A stretch of DNA of 64,000 nt from contig NZ_JABBND010000003.1 of NCBI RefSeq assembly GCF_012933465.1, positions 124,001 through 188,000 of the forward strand, written 5' to 3'. A program made the translations under genes and the position numbers. Of the stretch, positions 19,726-29,128 are shown piece by piece (position 1 is the first letter of the stretch; each line of letters opens with the position of its first letter). The notes beneath the pieces are model-generated. The model worked only from the letters and a program-made list of their open reading frames with translations, was not told the origin of the DNA and did not search any database. This stretch comes from Actinomycetospora sp. TBRC 11914. GTDB lineage: Bacteria > Actinomycetota > Actinomycetes > Mycobacteriales > Pseudonocardiaceae.

Positions 19726-21360
19726 TCAGGACGCGGCGAGCTGCGGCGACTCGCGCCCGGCGCGGCGCCGGAGGTCGTCCAGGTCGGCGAGGTGAGCCTC
19801 GAGCTCGGCGACGCGCTCGTGGTCGGCGGGACTCCCCCCGCCGCCCTCGCCGGCCACCCGCACCGCCTCGGCCGCGGCCCGCAGGCGCTCGTCGTTGATC
19901 GCGGTGAAGTGGTCGCGCAACGTCCGGTGGACGGCGCGAAGCTGGGCCCGCTGGTGGTCGCCGGCCCGGAAGTTGGCCTCGTCGAGGAGCTTCGCGGCCG
20001 TGGCGCGACCCTCCGCCATCCGGCGCTCGCGGATGTTCTTCCGGTCCTCGACGTAGGTGAACACCCCCAGCAGGACGCCGGCGCCCACCGAGTAGACGCT
20101 GATCAGGCTCAGACCCGCGAGGCTGGTCAGCACCCCGACCATCAGGATGCCGCCGTACGAGCCCCGCAGGCTGTTGACGGCGCGGGAGACGACGCCGCCG
20201 CCGGTGCCTGGGACGTCCATGGCGGCGGCCGGCAGCAGCGTCGTCGCGTCGGGGTCGGTGAGGACGATGCGGGGCCGGGTGACCCCGACCGTCGCCCCGT
20301 CGGCGGTCCCGGCGAGCGCCCGGGCGACCGTCTTCGCGAGTGCCGTCGCGCGCTCCCGGACCATCGCGTGATCGCCGCGGACGGCCTCCTCGACCCGCGC
20401 CCGGACCGCGGCGTCGAAGCCCGCCCAGTCCTTGAGCGCGCGGCCGGAGAGGATTTCGGCGTCGGCGAAGGCGAGCACCTCACGCAACCGCTGGCGCAGG
20501 TCGAAGTCGGCCTGGGCGCCCAGCTCGGCCATGCCGTCGGAGAGCGCGATCTGCCAGTTCGCGGACAACTGCTGGCAGCGGTCCAGCTCGGCGATCGCTC
20601 GCCGCTGCCGCTCGGCCGGCGAGGAGGCACCGCGGGGCAGACGGTCGAGCTCGGCGGTGAAGGCGGCCGCGAGCTGGTCGAGCGCGCCGTGCACCTCGGC
20701 GAGCACGGCCGCACGCAGCCGGGGCGCCATCGCCGTGTCGACCCGGTCGCGCAGGACCTCGAGCAGCTGCGGGATCCCCGAGGCGATGAGCGCGGACCGG
20801 TCGTCGTGGCGCCGCCCGCGCTCGCACTGTGCCGCCGACACCGGCAGCAGCGGGATCGGCGGGTCGTCGATCCCGGCCGAGCGCAGCGCCCGGCGATCGG
20901 CCTGCAGCACCAGGGTGAGGTCCTCGCAGGCGTCGTGGTCGGCGAGCACGCCGACCACGGCGACGTCCTGGGCGCGCAGCCGCGTGAGCGCCGCGAGCTC
21001 GCCCGGCCCGTACCCGGCGCGGGCGTCGGTGACGAAGAGGACCACGTCGACTTGCTCGGTCAGCGGCCGACGGTCCTGGCCGTGCCGGCCGGGGACGTCG
21101 CCGAACGACGCCCCCGGCAGCCACGCGGCCGAAACCCCGCGCACCGCCTCGACGAGGGCCCTCGTCCGGGCGGTGCCCTCGGCGTCCGGGCGGCCGCAGA
21201 CCCCGACCCGAAGTGGCCGTCCGGTCATCCACGACCGGGCCAGCGCGAGCCGCTCGACCAGGTCCGTCCGGCCGGCCAGCGCGGCCATCCGGTCGGTCCG
21301 CTCGAGCAGTCCCACCAGCTCGGCGCTCCCGAGGATCGGGGTCCAGGGCAGCACGGACAC
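19726..21360 (-). CDS. Dynamin-like membrane protein with a degenerate GTPase domain (IniC/IniA-like)
   Basis: A 544-residue protein arranged like bacterial dynamin-like proteins: G-domain-like region (about 45-190), long helical stalk (about 200-370), a membrane hairpin (GGILMVGVLTSLAGLSLISV and GVLLGVFTYV, about 395-430), then a returning coiled coil. The P-loop position reads GRPDAEGT and lacks the Lys of GxxxxGK[ST]. The G3 region is VVLFVTDARAG and G4 is ADHD in place of TKxD; the LPVSA motif remains. GTP hydrolysis is therefore doubtful. GGGAGG precedes the GTG. It is 31 bp downstream of a His/Thr-rich gene, recalling iniB-iniA-iniC of mycobacteria, envelope-stress genes. Confidence 0.78.
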   Translation of the reverse strand: MSVLPWTPILGSAELVGLLERTDRMAALAGRTDLVERLALARSWMTGRPLRVGVCGRPDAEGTARTRALVEAVRGVSAAWLPGASFGDVPGRHGQDRRPLTEQVDVVLFVTDARAGYGPGELAALTRLRAQDVAVVGVLADHDACEDLTLVLQADRRALRSAGIDDPPIPLLPVSAAQCERGRRHDDRSALIASGIPQLLEVLRDRVDTAMAPRLRAAVLAEVHGALDQLAAAFTAELDRLPRGASSPAERQRRAIAELDRCQQLSANWQIALSDGMAELGAQADFDLRQRLREVLAFADAEILSGRALKDWAGFDAAVRARVEEAVRGDHAMVRERATALAKTVARALAGTADGATVGVTRPRIVLTDPDATTLLPAAAMDVPGTGGGVVSRAVNSLRGSYGGILMVGVLTSLAGLSLISVYSVGAGVLLGVFTYVEDRKNIRERRMAEGRATAAKLLDEANFRAGDHQRAQLRAVHRTLRDHFTAINDERLRAAAEAVRVAGEGGGGSPADHERVAELEAHLADLDDLRRRAGRESPQLAAS

Positions 21361-21391
21361 GGTGTCCTCCCTCGTACTCGCGTCGCGCCGG

Positions 21392-22957
21392 TCAGTGGCC
21401 GACGAGGTGGGTGTGGTCGGTGGTCGTGTGGTGGGTCGCGTCGGTGGTCGTCACGGCCGTCGTGTCGTGGCTGGTGAGACCGCTCGAGAGGCTGGTGCTC
21501 GTCGAGCTCTCGGTGCCCGTGGTCGCCGTGGTGGTCGCGGCGGGTGCCGTGGTGTGGGTGGTCGGCGTGGCCTGGGCCGTCGCCGTCGTGTGGGCGGTGG
21601 ACGTGGTGGTCGTCGACGCCGCGTGGGTGGCGGACGACGTCGTGGCGGCGGTGTGGTCGGTGGACGTGGTGCCCGTGGCGGTCGTCGTGCCGGCCTGGGT
21701 CGCGGCGGACCCGGTGGCCGAGGTCGCGGTGTGGTCGGTCGAGGCCGTGGCCGTGGTCGTGCCGCCGGTCGTGGTCGTGCCGCCGGTCGTCGGCGTCGCC
21801 GTGTGGGCGGTGGTGCCGGTCGTGCTGCCGGTCGTGGTCGTCGTGGCGGCGGCGCCCGGGGCGGTGGTGGCGGTGCCGGCGGCGGTCGTGGTCGTGGCGG
21901 CGCCGAAGTCGGCCTGGGGGGCGCCGGTCGTGTGGGTCGTGGTGGTGGTGTGGGTGCTGCCGGACGACGCCGTGGTCGCGGTGGTCGCGGCGTGCGTGAC
22001 GGTGTGGGTCAGCGGCTGCGAGGCGGCCGAGTGGGAGCGGGCGTCCACGGGCGTGACCGCGACCGCGGCGGCCGACGAGGCCGCGGCCCCGTTCGCGGCG
22101 GTGTTCTGCACGACGGCGCGCTCACCGGCGCCGGCGGCCGAGGAGAGCGAGGTGGCGGCGGCCGGCGTCGTCGTCGGGCTGGTGGTGAGGGGCGTGGCGC
22201 TGCCCTGTCCGAAGCTCCACTGACCGAGGGAGCCCTGGCCGGCGGAGGTCCCGTCGTGCCGGACGTCGCCGTGGCCCGAGGTGGTGCCGGGTCGCGTCCA
22301 GGAGGAGCCCTGGTGGCCGAGGTCGTGCGTGGTGGAGACGCGCTGGGCGGGGTCGTGGTGTGCGCCGGAGCCGCCGAGGTCGTGCTGCGGCGCCCCCGCC
22401 CACCCGCCGTGCGCGGCGGATGCGTGCGACGAGTCGGTGCGGTGCTGGTCGGTGCGGTGCTGCTCGCCCCGGTGCTGCTTACCCCGGTGCTCGTCGGCCC
22501 GGTGCTGCTCGCCCCGGTGCTGCTCACCCCGGTGCTCGTCGGCCCGGTGCTGCTCGCTCCGGTGCTCGTCGACGCGGGGGCTCCAGGCCGAGTGGCCGTC
22601 GGCCCGCAGGGTGCGGTGCTCGTCCGCCGCATGGCGCACCGTCGTCGGGTGCTGCGGTCCGGACCGGTGCACGGCGCTCGGGACGGGCCCGGCCCATCCG
22701 TGGTGCTCGTCGGCGCGGTGGTGCTCGGTGCGGTGGTGACGGCCGTGGCCGTCGCGCTCGCGGTGCTCCTGCGGCCGCTCGGACGGGCGGCCGTGCTCGT
22801 CCCGGACGTGCTGCTCCGGGCGCTCCGGCCGGGACGGGGGCCGCCCGCCGTCGGGGGCGCCCTGGTCCGGGCGCGGCGTCGCGACCGCGTCGGGGCGCGG
22901 GTCGCGGTCGAGCAGGGCGGTGGCGGGACGTGCTCCGGCGAACGACTCCTGGGACAC
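21392..22957 (-). CDS. Low-complexity His-rich/Thr-rich protein upstream of the dynamin-like gene
   Basis: A 521-residue protein that I do not recognise. The first third is charged and His-rich, with imperfect five-residue units such as HRGEQ, HRADE and HRTDQ. The middle is Ser/Gly-rich. The last 230 residues are dominated by Thr, Ala and His (TTTTTHTT, ASTDHTAT). There is no cysteine, signal peptide or transmembrane helix. The start is GTG 22957, with GAAGGAG 9 nt upstream. The frame has almost only G or C at third positions, so it is truly coding. It shares an operon with the dynamin-like gene, the position held by the equally low-complexity IniB in mycobacteria. Metal binding or a scaffold role are guesses. 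Confidence 0.7.
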   Translation of the reverse strand: MSQESFAGARPATALLDRDPRPDAVATPRPDQGAPDGGRPPSRPERPEQHVRDEHGRPSERPQEHRERDGHGRHHRTEHHRADEHHGWAGPVPSAVHRSGPQHPTTVRHAADEHRTLRADGHSAWSPRVDEHRSEQHRADEHRGEQHRGEQHRADEHRGKQHRGEQHRTDQHRTDSSHASAAHGGWAGAPQHDLGGSGAHHDPAQRVSTTHDLGHQGSSWTRPGTTSGHGDVRHDGTSAGQGSLGQWSFGQGSATPLTTSPTTTPAAATSLSSAAGAGERAVVQNTAANGAAASSAAAVAVTPVDARSHSAASQPLTHTVTHAATTATTASSGSTHTTTTTHTTGAPQADFGAATTTTAAGTATTAPGAAATTTTTGSTTGTTAHTATPTTGGTTTTGGTTTATASTDHTATSATGSAATQAGTTTATGTTSTDHTAATTSSATHAASTTTTSTAHTTATAQATPTTHTTAPAATTTATTGTESSTSTSLSSGLTSHDTTAVTTTDATHHTTTDHTHLVGH

Positions 22958-23308
22958 GGCGGTGGCTCCTTCGGCCTCGTGGGGCCACCGCATCGGCGCG
23001 CGACAGCAGGGACGCGCGACCGGGACCTCGGTGGACCGCCGCTGCGACACCAGCGGCCTCCGCGCATGGCCGTGCTGATCGGCGTGCGCGCCGGGCGGAC
23101 CCGGGCCCGGTACCTGTCCGTCCCGGGCGATGGGGCAACGATGGGCCCACCCGCTGTGCGCCTGCTGTGCCGATCATGAAGGCTGTCGATGACCGAGGGT
23201 CACGCGACGGGGCACCCGACATCCGCCGCTGGGCCGGTCCGGTGAGGCTCCCGGGCACGACGACCGCGGTGCGCGACCTGCCGGGACGGAGCGCCCCGGA
23301 CAGACGCC
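22958..23308. other. 351-bp region without a recognised gene
   Basis: Lies between the His/Thr-rich gene start and the sdhB terminator. It should hold the promoter of the His/Thr-dynamin operon. No clear -10 or operator was found, and no reading frame here looks like a gene. Confidence 0.5.
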
Positions 23309-23342
23309 GGGGGCCACCACGCCTGCTCGCGTGGTGGCCCCC
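23309..23342 (-). terminator. Terminator hairpin of the sdh operon
   Basis: Perfect 14-bp stem GGGGGCCACCACGC / GCGTGGTGGCCCCC with a 6-nt loop, 14 bp downstream of the sdhB stop. No U-tract follows. Confidence 0.75.
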
Positions 23343-23356
23343 GGGGGTCGAGCGGG

Positions 23357-24208
23357 TCAGCTCCCGACGGGGCCGATCGAGTCCGCCGGCAGCGGCGACC
23401 CGTTCTCGGGACCGGCCTCGTCGAGCGAGCGCTTGCCGGTGGCGCCGCGCTGCTCGAGGTCCTCACGCTTGAAGATCTTGCGCCCGAGCCAGACCAGCGG
23501 GTCGTACTTGCGGTCGACCACGCGCTCCTTCATCGGGATGAGGGAGTTGTCGGTGATCTTGATGTGCTCGGGGCAGACCTCGGTGCAGCACTTGGTGATG
23601 TTGCAGTAGCCGAGGCCGTGGTCCTCCTGCGCGTCCTCCTTGCGGTTCCGGACGTCGAGGGGGTGCATGTCGAGCTCCGCGACCCGCATCAGGTAGCGCG
23701 GCCCGGCGAACTCCGCCTTGTTCTCCTCGTGGTCACGCACCACGTGGCAGGTGTTCTGGCACAGGTAGCACTCGATGCACTTGCGGAACTCCTGCGGGCG
23801 CTCCACGTCGACCTGCGACATCCGGTACTCGCCCGGCGCGAGGTCCTCCGGCGGCGCGAACGAGGCGATCTCGCGCGCCTTGACGTAGTTGAAGTCCACG
23901 TCGGTGACGAGGTCCCGGATCACCGGGAACGTGCGCAGCGGCGTCACCGTCACGACCTCGTCCTCGGTGAACGTCGACATCCGCGTCATGCACATCAGCC
24001 GCGGCCGGCCGTTGATCTCGGCACTGCACGACCCGCACTTGCCGGCCTTGCAGTTCCACCGCACCGCCATGTCGCCGGCCTGGGTGGCCTGCAGCCGGTG
24101 GATGATGTCGAGGACGACCTCGCCCTCGTTCACCTCCACCTGGAAGTCCTGGAGGTCGCCGCCGGTGTCGTCGCCGCGCCACACCTTGAAGTGCGCCTGG
24201 TAGCCCAC
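23357..24208 (-). CDS. sdhB: Succinate dehydrogenase iron-sulfur subunit (Sdh1 type)
   Basis: Carries electrons from the flavoprotein to the membrane subunit. The 283-residue protein has all three clusters: [2Fe-2S] with Cys53, Cys58, Cys61 and Cys73; then CIECYLCQNTC (144-154) and CNITKCCTEVC (202-212) for the [4Fe-4S] and [3Fe-4S] sites. It is about 35 residues longer at the C-terminus than the M. tuberculosis homologue. It is the last gene of a C-A-B operon on the minus strand and follows sdhA after 2 bp. The order and sequence style match Rv0247c-Rv0249c (Sdh1). Confidence 0.95.
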   Translation of the reverse strand: MGYQAHFKVWRGDDTGGDLQDFQVEVNEGEVVLDIIHRLQATQAGDMAVRWNCKAGKCGSCSAEINGRPRLMCMTRMSTFTEDEVVTVTPLRTFPVIRDLVTDVDFNYVKAREIASFAPPEDLAPGEYRMSQVDVERPQEFRKCIECYLCQNTCHVVRDHEENKAEFAGPRYLMRVAELDMHPLDVRNRKEDAQEDHGLGYCNITKCCTEVCPEHIKITDNSLIPMKERVVDRKYDPLVWLGRKIFKREDLEQRGATGKRSLDEAGPENGSPLPADSIGPVGS

Positions 24209-24210
24209 GT

Positions 24211-26205
24211 CTAGGTCCCCTGTCCCTGTGCCTGCTGCTCGTCACCGAGGCCGCCCTCGGTCTGGTCGGCGCGCTGGCCGCGGGGCGCGTCCGAGCGGTG
24301 ACCGCCCAGCTCGTCGCCGGTGTAGTACTTCTTCAGTTCGTCGGACTCGAACAGGTCGAACAGGTCAGTGCGCATCGCCGGCTGCCCCTGGTGCTCGAGC
24401 ACCACTTCCTCGTCGCGCAGCGAGAGCACCAGCAGCTGGCGCCGCCACTGCTCGTCCATCGTCGGGAAGTCGTCGCGGGTGTGCCCGCCGCGGCTCTCCT
24501 GGCGCTCGAGCGCGGCCATCGCGATGCACTGGCTGACCAGCAGCATGTTGCGCAGGTCCATGGCCAGGTGCCAGCCCGGGTTGTACGAGCGGCGCCCGTC
24601 CACGGCCACCCGCGGGACCCGGTCCTTGAGCTCGTCGAGCTTCTTGAGGGCCAGCTCCATCTCGTCGGCCTTGCGGATGATGCCGACGAGGTCGTTCATC
24701 GTCTGCTGCAGTTCCTGGTGCACGGTGTAGGCGTTCTCGCCGCCCGAGTTGCGGATCGGCCGCTCGACCTCGTCCCGCGCGGACTCCAGGGCCGCGTCGG
24801 ACACCGACGGCACCGCGCCGAGGGCGTCCAGGTACGCCGCGGCGCCGGCACCCGCCCGGCACCCGAACACCAGCAGGTCCGACAGCGAGTTCCCGCCGAG
24901 CCGGTTGGAGCCGTGCATGCCGCCCGCGACCTCGCCGGCGGCGAACAGGCCCGGCACCGCCGACTCCGCGGTGTCCGGGTCGACCTCCACCCCGCCCATC
25001 ACGTAGTGGCAGGTCGGGCCGACCTCCATCGGGCCGGCCGTGATGTCGACGTCGGCCAGCTCCTTGAACTGGTGGTACATCGACGGCAGCCGCTTGCGGA
25101 TCGTCTCCGCCGGCATCCGGCTGGACACGTCGAGGTACACCCCGCCGGCCGGCGAGCCGCGGCCCTCCTTGACCTCGTTGTTGATCGCGCGGGCGACCTC
25201 GTCGCGGGGCAGCAGTTCCGGCGGGCGCCGGTTGTTGTCGGCGTCGGTGTACCAGCGGTCGCCCTCGTCCTCGCTGGTCGCGTACTGCTCGCGGAAGACC
25301 TCGGGGATGTAGTTGAACATGAAGCGCTCGCCCTCGGAGTTCTTGAGGACGCCGCCGTCGCCGCGGACCGACTCCGTGACGAGGATGCCCTTCACGCTGG
25401 GCGGCCAGACCATGCCCGTCGGGTGGAACTGGACGAACTCCATGTTCAGCAGCTTCGCGCCGGCGCGCAGCGCGAGGGCGTGCCCGTCGCCGGTGTACTC
25501 CCACGAGTTGCTGGTGACCTTGAAGGACTTCCCGACGCCGCCGGTCGCGAGGATCACCGCGGCACTGTGGAAGCACAGCAGCTCGCCCGAGGACCGGTGG
25601 TAGCCGAAGGCGCCGGCGACCCGCTCCCCGTCCTTGATCAGCTCGGTGATCGTGGTCTCGTGGAAGACCTTGAGGTCGGACTCGTAGTCGCCGGTCCGCG
25701 CGTGGTCCTCCTGCTGCAGCGAGACGATCTTCTGCTGCAGCGTGCGGATGAGCTCGAGGCCCGTGCGGTCGCCGACGTGCGCCAGCCGCGGGAACTGGTG
25801 CCCGCCGAAGTTGCGCTGGCTGATCTTGCCGTCGGGGGTCCGGTCGAACAGCGCCCCGTAGGTCTCCAGCTCCCACACCCGCTGCGGCGCCTCCTTGGCG
25901 TGCAGCTCGGCCATGCGCCAGTTGTTGAGGAACTTCCCGCCGCGCATCGTGTCGCGGAAGTGGACCTGCCAGTTGTCGTTGGGGTTCGCGTTGCCCATCG
26001 ACGCGGCGATCCCGCCCTCGGCCATGACGGTGTGCGCCTTGCCGAACAGCGACTTCGAGATGATCGCGACCCGCTTGCCCCGCAGCCGCGCCTCGATGGC
26101 GGCGCGCAGTCCGGCGCCGCCCGCCCCGATGACCAGGACGTCGTAGGTGTGGTGGGTGATCTCGGGCGTCTGACCGGTGTCGGCCGGGCCGTTTCCTTCG
26201 GCCAT
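24211..26205 (-). CDS. sdhA: Succinate dehydrogenase flavoprotein subunit (Sdh1 type)
   Basis: Oxidises succinate to fumarate and passes electrons to SdhB. The 664-residue protein has the dinucleotide-binding GAGGAG (27-32), the His58 in KAHTVMAEGG expected to hold covalent FAD, the QFHPTGMVWPP substrate region and the GSNRLGGNSL active-site stretch. The tail (last 30 residues) is polar and Gln-rich. The start ATG shares its A with the sdhC stop (TGATG), so translation is coupled. Confidence 0.96.
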   Translation of the reverse strand: MAEGNGPADTGQTPEITHHTYDVLVIGAGGAGLRAAIEARLRGKRVAIISKSLFGKAHTVMAEGGIAASMGNANPNDNWQVHFRDTMRGGKFLNNWRMAELHAKEAPQRVWELETYGALFDRTPDGKISQRNFGGHQFPRLAHVGDRTGLELIRTLQQKIVSLQQEDHARTGDYESDLKVFHETTITELIKDGERVAGAFGYHRSSGELLCFHSAAVILATGGVGKSFKVTSNSWEYTGDGHALALRAGAKLLNMEFVQFHPTGMVWPPSVKGILVTESVRGDGGVLKNSEGERFMFNYIPEVFREQYATSEDEGDRWYTDADNNRRPPELLPRDEVARAINNEVKEGRGSPAGGVYLDVSSRMPAETIRKRLPSMYHQFKELADVDITAGPMEVGPTCHYVMGGVEVDPDTAESAVPGLFAAGEVAGGMHGSNRLGGNSLSDLLVFGCRAGAGAAAYLDALGAVPSVSDAALESARDEVERPIRNSGGENAYTVHQELQQTMNDLVGIIRKADEMELALKKLDELKDRVPRVAVDGRRSYNPGWHLAMDLRNMLLVSQCIAMAALERQESRGGHTRDDFPTMDEQWRRQLLVLSLRDEEVVLEHQGQPAMRTDLFDLFESDELKKYYTGDELGGHRSDAPRGQRADQTEGGLGDEQQAQGQGT

Positions 26206-27038
26206 CAGTTCACGATCCTCGGGTCGGGAATGGTGCCGCTCGCGACGAGCATGATGTAGAAGTCGGTGAGGATCAGCGTCCCGATCGTGATCCACGCGAA
26301 GAGCATGTGCCGCGTGTTGAGCTTCGAGAGCGTGGTCCAGATGCGGTAGCGCACCGGGTGCCGCGAGAAGTGCTTGAGCCGCCCGCCGGTGATGTGGCGG
26401 CAGGAGTGGCACGACAGCGTGTAGAGCCAGAGCCCGATCACGTTGATCGTCAGGATGATGTTGCCGAGGCCGAGCCCGAACTGCGCACCGTTCGGCCCGT
26501 CGCTCTGGAACGCCACCACCATGTCGTAGGTGTTGATCACCGAGATCAGGAAGGCGACGTAGAAGAAGTAGCGGTGGGCGTTCTGCAGGATCAGCGGGAA
26601 CCGCGTCTCGCCGGAGTAGGTCGAGTGCGGTTCGGCCACCGCGCACGCGGGCGGCGACGACCAGAACGCCCGGTAGTAGGACTTGCGGTAGTAGTAGCAG
26701 GTCAGGCGGAAGCCGAGCAGGAACGGCAGCGAGACGATCGCCAGCGGGATCCACGGCGGGAACGCGGGCAGGACGGCGCCGAAGTGGCTCGAGCCCGGCA
26801 CGCAGCTCGCGGAGAGGCACGGCGAGTAGAACGGCGACAGGTAGTGGTACTGCGGGACGTAGTACGCCGAGCCCCAGAACGACCGGATCGTCGCGTAGAT
26901 GACGAACGTCGCCAGGCCGAGCGCGTTCGCCAGCGGCGGGAGCCACCAGCGGTCACGCCGCAGGGTGCGTGCCCGGATGTCGGCACGTCCCGCTGCGATC
27001 GGGGGGCTGGCGCCGTGGTCGCGCTCTGTGGTGGTCAC
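26205..27038 (-). CDS. sdhC: Succinate dehydrogenase membrane anchor (fused type, Rv0249c-like)
   Basis: A 277-residue membrane subunit with five or more transmembrane helices that hands electrons to quinone. Candidate haem ligands include the histidines in LSCHSCRHITGG and NAHRYFFYV. It matches the single large anchor of Sdh1 complexes. GTG 27038 is preferred because GAGGA lies 9 nt upstream; GTG 27044 is too close to that site. First gene of sdhC-sdhA-sdhB. The 218 bp upstream separate it from recX and should hold the promoter, but no clear element was found. Confidence 0.9.
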   Translation of the reverse strand: MTTTERDHGASPPIAAGRADIRARTLRRDRWWLPPLANALGLATFVIYATIRSFWGSAYYVPQYHYLSPFYSPCLSASCVPGSSHFGAVLPAFPPWIPLAIVSLPFLLGFRLTCYYYRKSYYRAFWSSPPACAVAEPHSTYSGETRFPLILQNAHRYFFYVAFLISVINTYDMVVAFQSDGPNGAQFGLGLGNIILTINVIGLWLYTLSCHSCRHITGGRLKHFSRHPVRYRIWTTLSKLNTRHMLFAWITIGTLILTDFYIMLVASGTIPDPRIVN

Positions 27039-27256
27039 TCGCACCTGTCCTCGTCGACGGAGCCGGCCGGCACGCGGTGCCCGGCCGCGGCCGGAGCGGT
27101 CGTGGTGGTGACCGCGGACGGCTGTGTGGCCCGCGCGGCGCCGGGCCGCGTGGTGCGAGGCACACTACGACGGTCTGTCGTGGCCTGTCGTCCGGGTCAC
27201 AGGTGATCGGCGTCGTGATCCCCGTCACGGAGGGTCGTCAGGCGCGTCCGCCCTGG

Positions 27257-27919
27257 TCAGGTGTGGGTCTCGGCCACCGGATCGGCGTCCTCGAGGTCGG
27301 GGTCGGCCTCGTCGAGCTCGGCGCCGCGTGCGGCCATCTCGGCGCGCACGACCTCGTAGGACAGCCCAGCGCCGTAGCCCTTCCGGGCGAGCATCCCGAC
27401 GAGACGGCGGGCCGCCGCCGGCGGCTCCACCCGGTCGAGGGACGGCAGCCGGCGCCGGACCAGCTCGCGGGCCTTGTCCCGCTCGGCGTCGGCGTCGAGG
27501 CCGGCGACCGCCTCGTCCGCGGTCTCGGCGTCGACGCCCTTGCGGCGCAGCTCCTGGGACAGCGCGCGACGACCGAGGCCGCGGTGCCGGTGGCGGGAGT
27601 CCACCCACTGCTCGGCGAACGCGGTGTCGTCGAGCAGCCGCACCTCGACCAGCCGGTCGAGCACGGTGGCGGCCACGGCGTCGTCGAACCCGCGCCGCGC
27701 GAGCTCGGCCGACAGCTCGGCGCGGGTCCGTGCCCGGGTGGTGAGCAGGTTCAGGCAGACCGTGCGGGCCGCCGACTGTGGATCTTTCGACTGGGGGTCC
27801 GCGGGCGGGTCCGCCTCCCGGTCCCGGGGGCGGCCGTCGCGGGTGCGGCCGTCGGCGTCCGGTGGTTCGGGCGCGGGACGCCGAGCCCGGCGTCCGAGCC
27901 CTCCTCCGAGCTGCGCCAC
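27257..27919 (-). CDS. recX: Regulatory protein RecX
   Basis: Modulates RecA by binding and capping its filament. The 220-residue protein has a 60-residue Arg/Asp/Pro-rich N-terminus and then the three-helix RecX repeats (CLNLLTTRARTRAELSAEL; LLDDTAFAEQWVDSR; LVGMLARKGYGAGLSYEVV). Its GTG begins 4 nt after the recA stop without a Shine-Dalgarno of its own, so it depends on recA for transcription and probably translation. The M. tuberculosis genes are arranged the same way. Confidence 0.93.
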   Translation of the reverse strand: MAQLGGGLGRRARRPAPEPPDADGRTRDGRPRDREADPPADPQSKDPQSAARTVCLNLLTTRARTRAELSAELARRGFDDAVAATVLDRLVEVRLLDDTAFAEQWVDSRHRHRGLGRRALSQELRRKGVDAETADEAVAGLDADAERDKARELVRRRLPSLDRVEPPAAARRLVGMLARKGYGAGLSYEVVRAEMAARGAELDEADPDLEDADPVAETHT

Positions 27920-27923
27920 CGCG

Positions 27924-28964
27924 TCAGAAGTCGACCGGGGCCGGCGTCGTCTCGTCGGCGTCGAGCTGCGGGCCGACGCCGAGCTTCTCCTTGATCCGCT
28001 TCTCGATCTCGCCGGCGACGTCCGGGTTCTCCTTGAGGAACTTCCGGGCGTTCTCCTTGCCCTGGCCGAGCTGGTCGCCGTCGTAGGTGTACCAGGCACC
28101 GGACTTGCGGACGATGCCCTGCTCGACGCCCACGTCGATGAGCGAGCCCTCCTTGGAGATGCCGTGGCCGTAGAGCATGTCGAACTCGGCCTGCTTGAAC
28201 GGCGGCGCGACCTTGTTCTTCACGACCTTGACGCGCGTGCGGTTCCCGACCGCGTCGGTGCCGTCCTTGAGCGTCTCGATCCGGCGGATGTCCAGGCGCA
28301 CCGAGGAGTAGAACTTCAGCGCGCGCCCACCGGTCGTGGTCTCCGGCGACCCGAACATCACGCCGACCTTCTCGCGCAGCTGGTTGATGAAGATCGCCGT
28401 GGTGCCGGAGTGGTTCAGCGCACCGGTGATCTTGCGCAGCGCCTGGCTCATGAGCCGGGCCTGGAGGCCGACGTGGCTGTCGCCCATGTCGCCCTCGATC
28501 TCGGCGCGCGGCACGAGCGCGGCCACCGAGTCGACCACGATGATGTCCAGGGCGTTCGAGCGGATCAGCATGTCCATGATCTCGAGCGCCTGCTCGCCGG
28601 TGTCCGGCTGGGCGACCAGCAGCGCGTCGGTGTCGACGCCGAGCGCCTTGGCGTACTCCGGGTCGAGCGCGTGCTCGGCGTCGATGAACGCCGCCACCCC
28701 ACCCTGGGCCTGGGCGTTGGCGACCGCGTGCAGCGTCACCGTGGTCTTCCCCGACGACTCCGGGCCGTAGATCTCCACGACCCGGCCCCGGGGCAGGCCG
28801 CCCACGCCGAGGGCGACGTCCAGGGCGATCGAGCCCGTCGGGATGACGCTGACGGGCGCGCGGCCCTCGTCGCCCAGCCGCATGACCGAGCCCTTGCCGA
28901 ACTGCTTGTCGATCTGCGCGAGCGCGAGCTCCAGCGCCTTGTCGCGGTCCGGTGCCTGAGGCAT
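27924..28964 (-). CDS. recA: Recombinase RecA
   Basis: Forms the ATP-dependent filament for homologous recombination and triggers LexA cleavage. The 346-residue protein has P-loop GPESSGKT (67-74), the catalytic-Glu stretch [13 protein letters not shown], the Walker [11 protein letters not shown], the L2 loop motif [13 protein letters not shown] and a short acidic tail ending in DF. No intein is present, unlike M. tuberculosis. A SOS box and a possible LexA-independent promoter lie upstream. It heads recA-recX. Confidence 0.99.
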   Translation of the reverse strand: MPQAPDRDKALELALAQIDKQFGKGSVMRLGDEGRAPVSVIPTGSIALDVALGVGGLPRGRVVEIYGPESSGKTTVTLHAVANAQAQGGVAAFIDAEHALDPEYAKALGVDTDALLVAQPDTGEQALEIMDMLIRSNALDIIVVDSVAALVPRAEIEGDMGDSHVGLQARLMSQALRKITGALNHSGTTAIFINQLREKVGVMFGSPETTTGGRALKFYSSVRLDIRRIETLKDGTDAVGNRTRVKVVKNKVAPPFKQAEFDMLYGHGISKEGSLIDVGVEQGIVRKSGAWYTYDGDQLGQGKENARKFLKENPDVAGEIEKRIKEKLGVGPQLDADETTPAPVDF

Positions 28965-29023
28965 TCGGGGTTCCCCCTCGGGACGGGTGGTGGGTCCGGC
29001 CGTGTGGTCCGGGTTCGGTGCGG

Positions 29024-29046
29024 ACGCTAGGCCGGGGGTCCGACAC
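29024..29046 (-). promoter_or_regulatory. Candidate LexA-independent (PafBC-type) recA promoter
   Basis: GTGTCGGAC, then exactly 8 nt, then TAGCGT on the minus strand. The mycobacterial RecA-NDp motif is TTGTCRGTG-N8-TAnnnT; six of nine bases of the first block agree, and the spacing and -10 fit. Its predicted start is about 55 nt before recA. Confidence 0.5.
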
Positions 29047-29128
29047 CGTGGTGCCGGTGGGTGTTCGGCTGTGGACTGCTCGGGCGGTCGGTGCCGCTGT
29101 GGACGACCGCGTCGGACGTCCAGAGTAG

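Noticed and set aside
21392-22957. Possibility that the Thr/His-rich frame is itself non-coding
   Set aside because: Kept as a gene: good Shine-Dalgarno at GTG 22957, nearly all third positions G or C, and tight spacing to the downstream gene. Confidence is lowered, not removed.
20432-23179. Long plus-strand frame opposite the dynamin and His/Thr-rich genes
   Set aside because: Gly/Arg/Val-rich nonsense composition. The minus frame has a Shine-Dalgarno, a third-position GC bias and dynamin features on the same operon.
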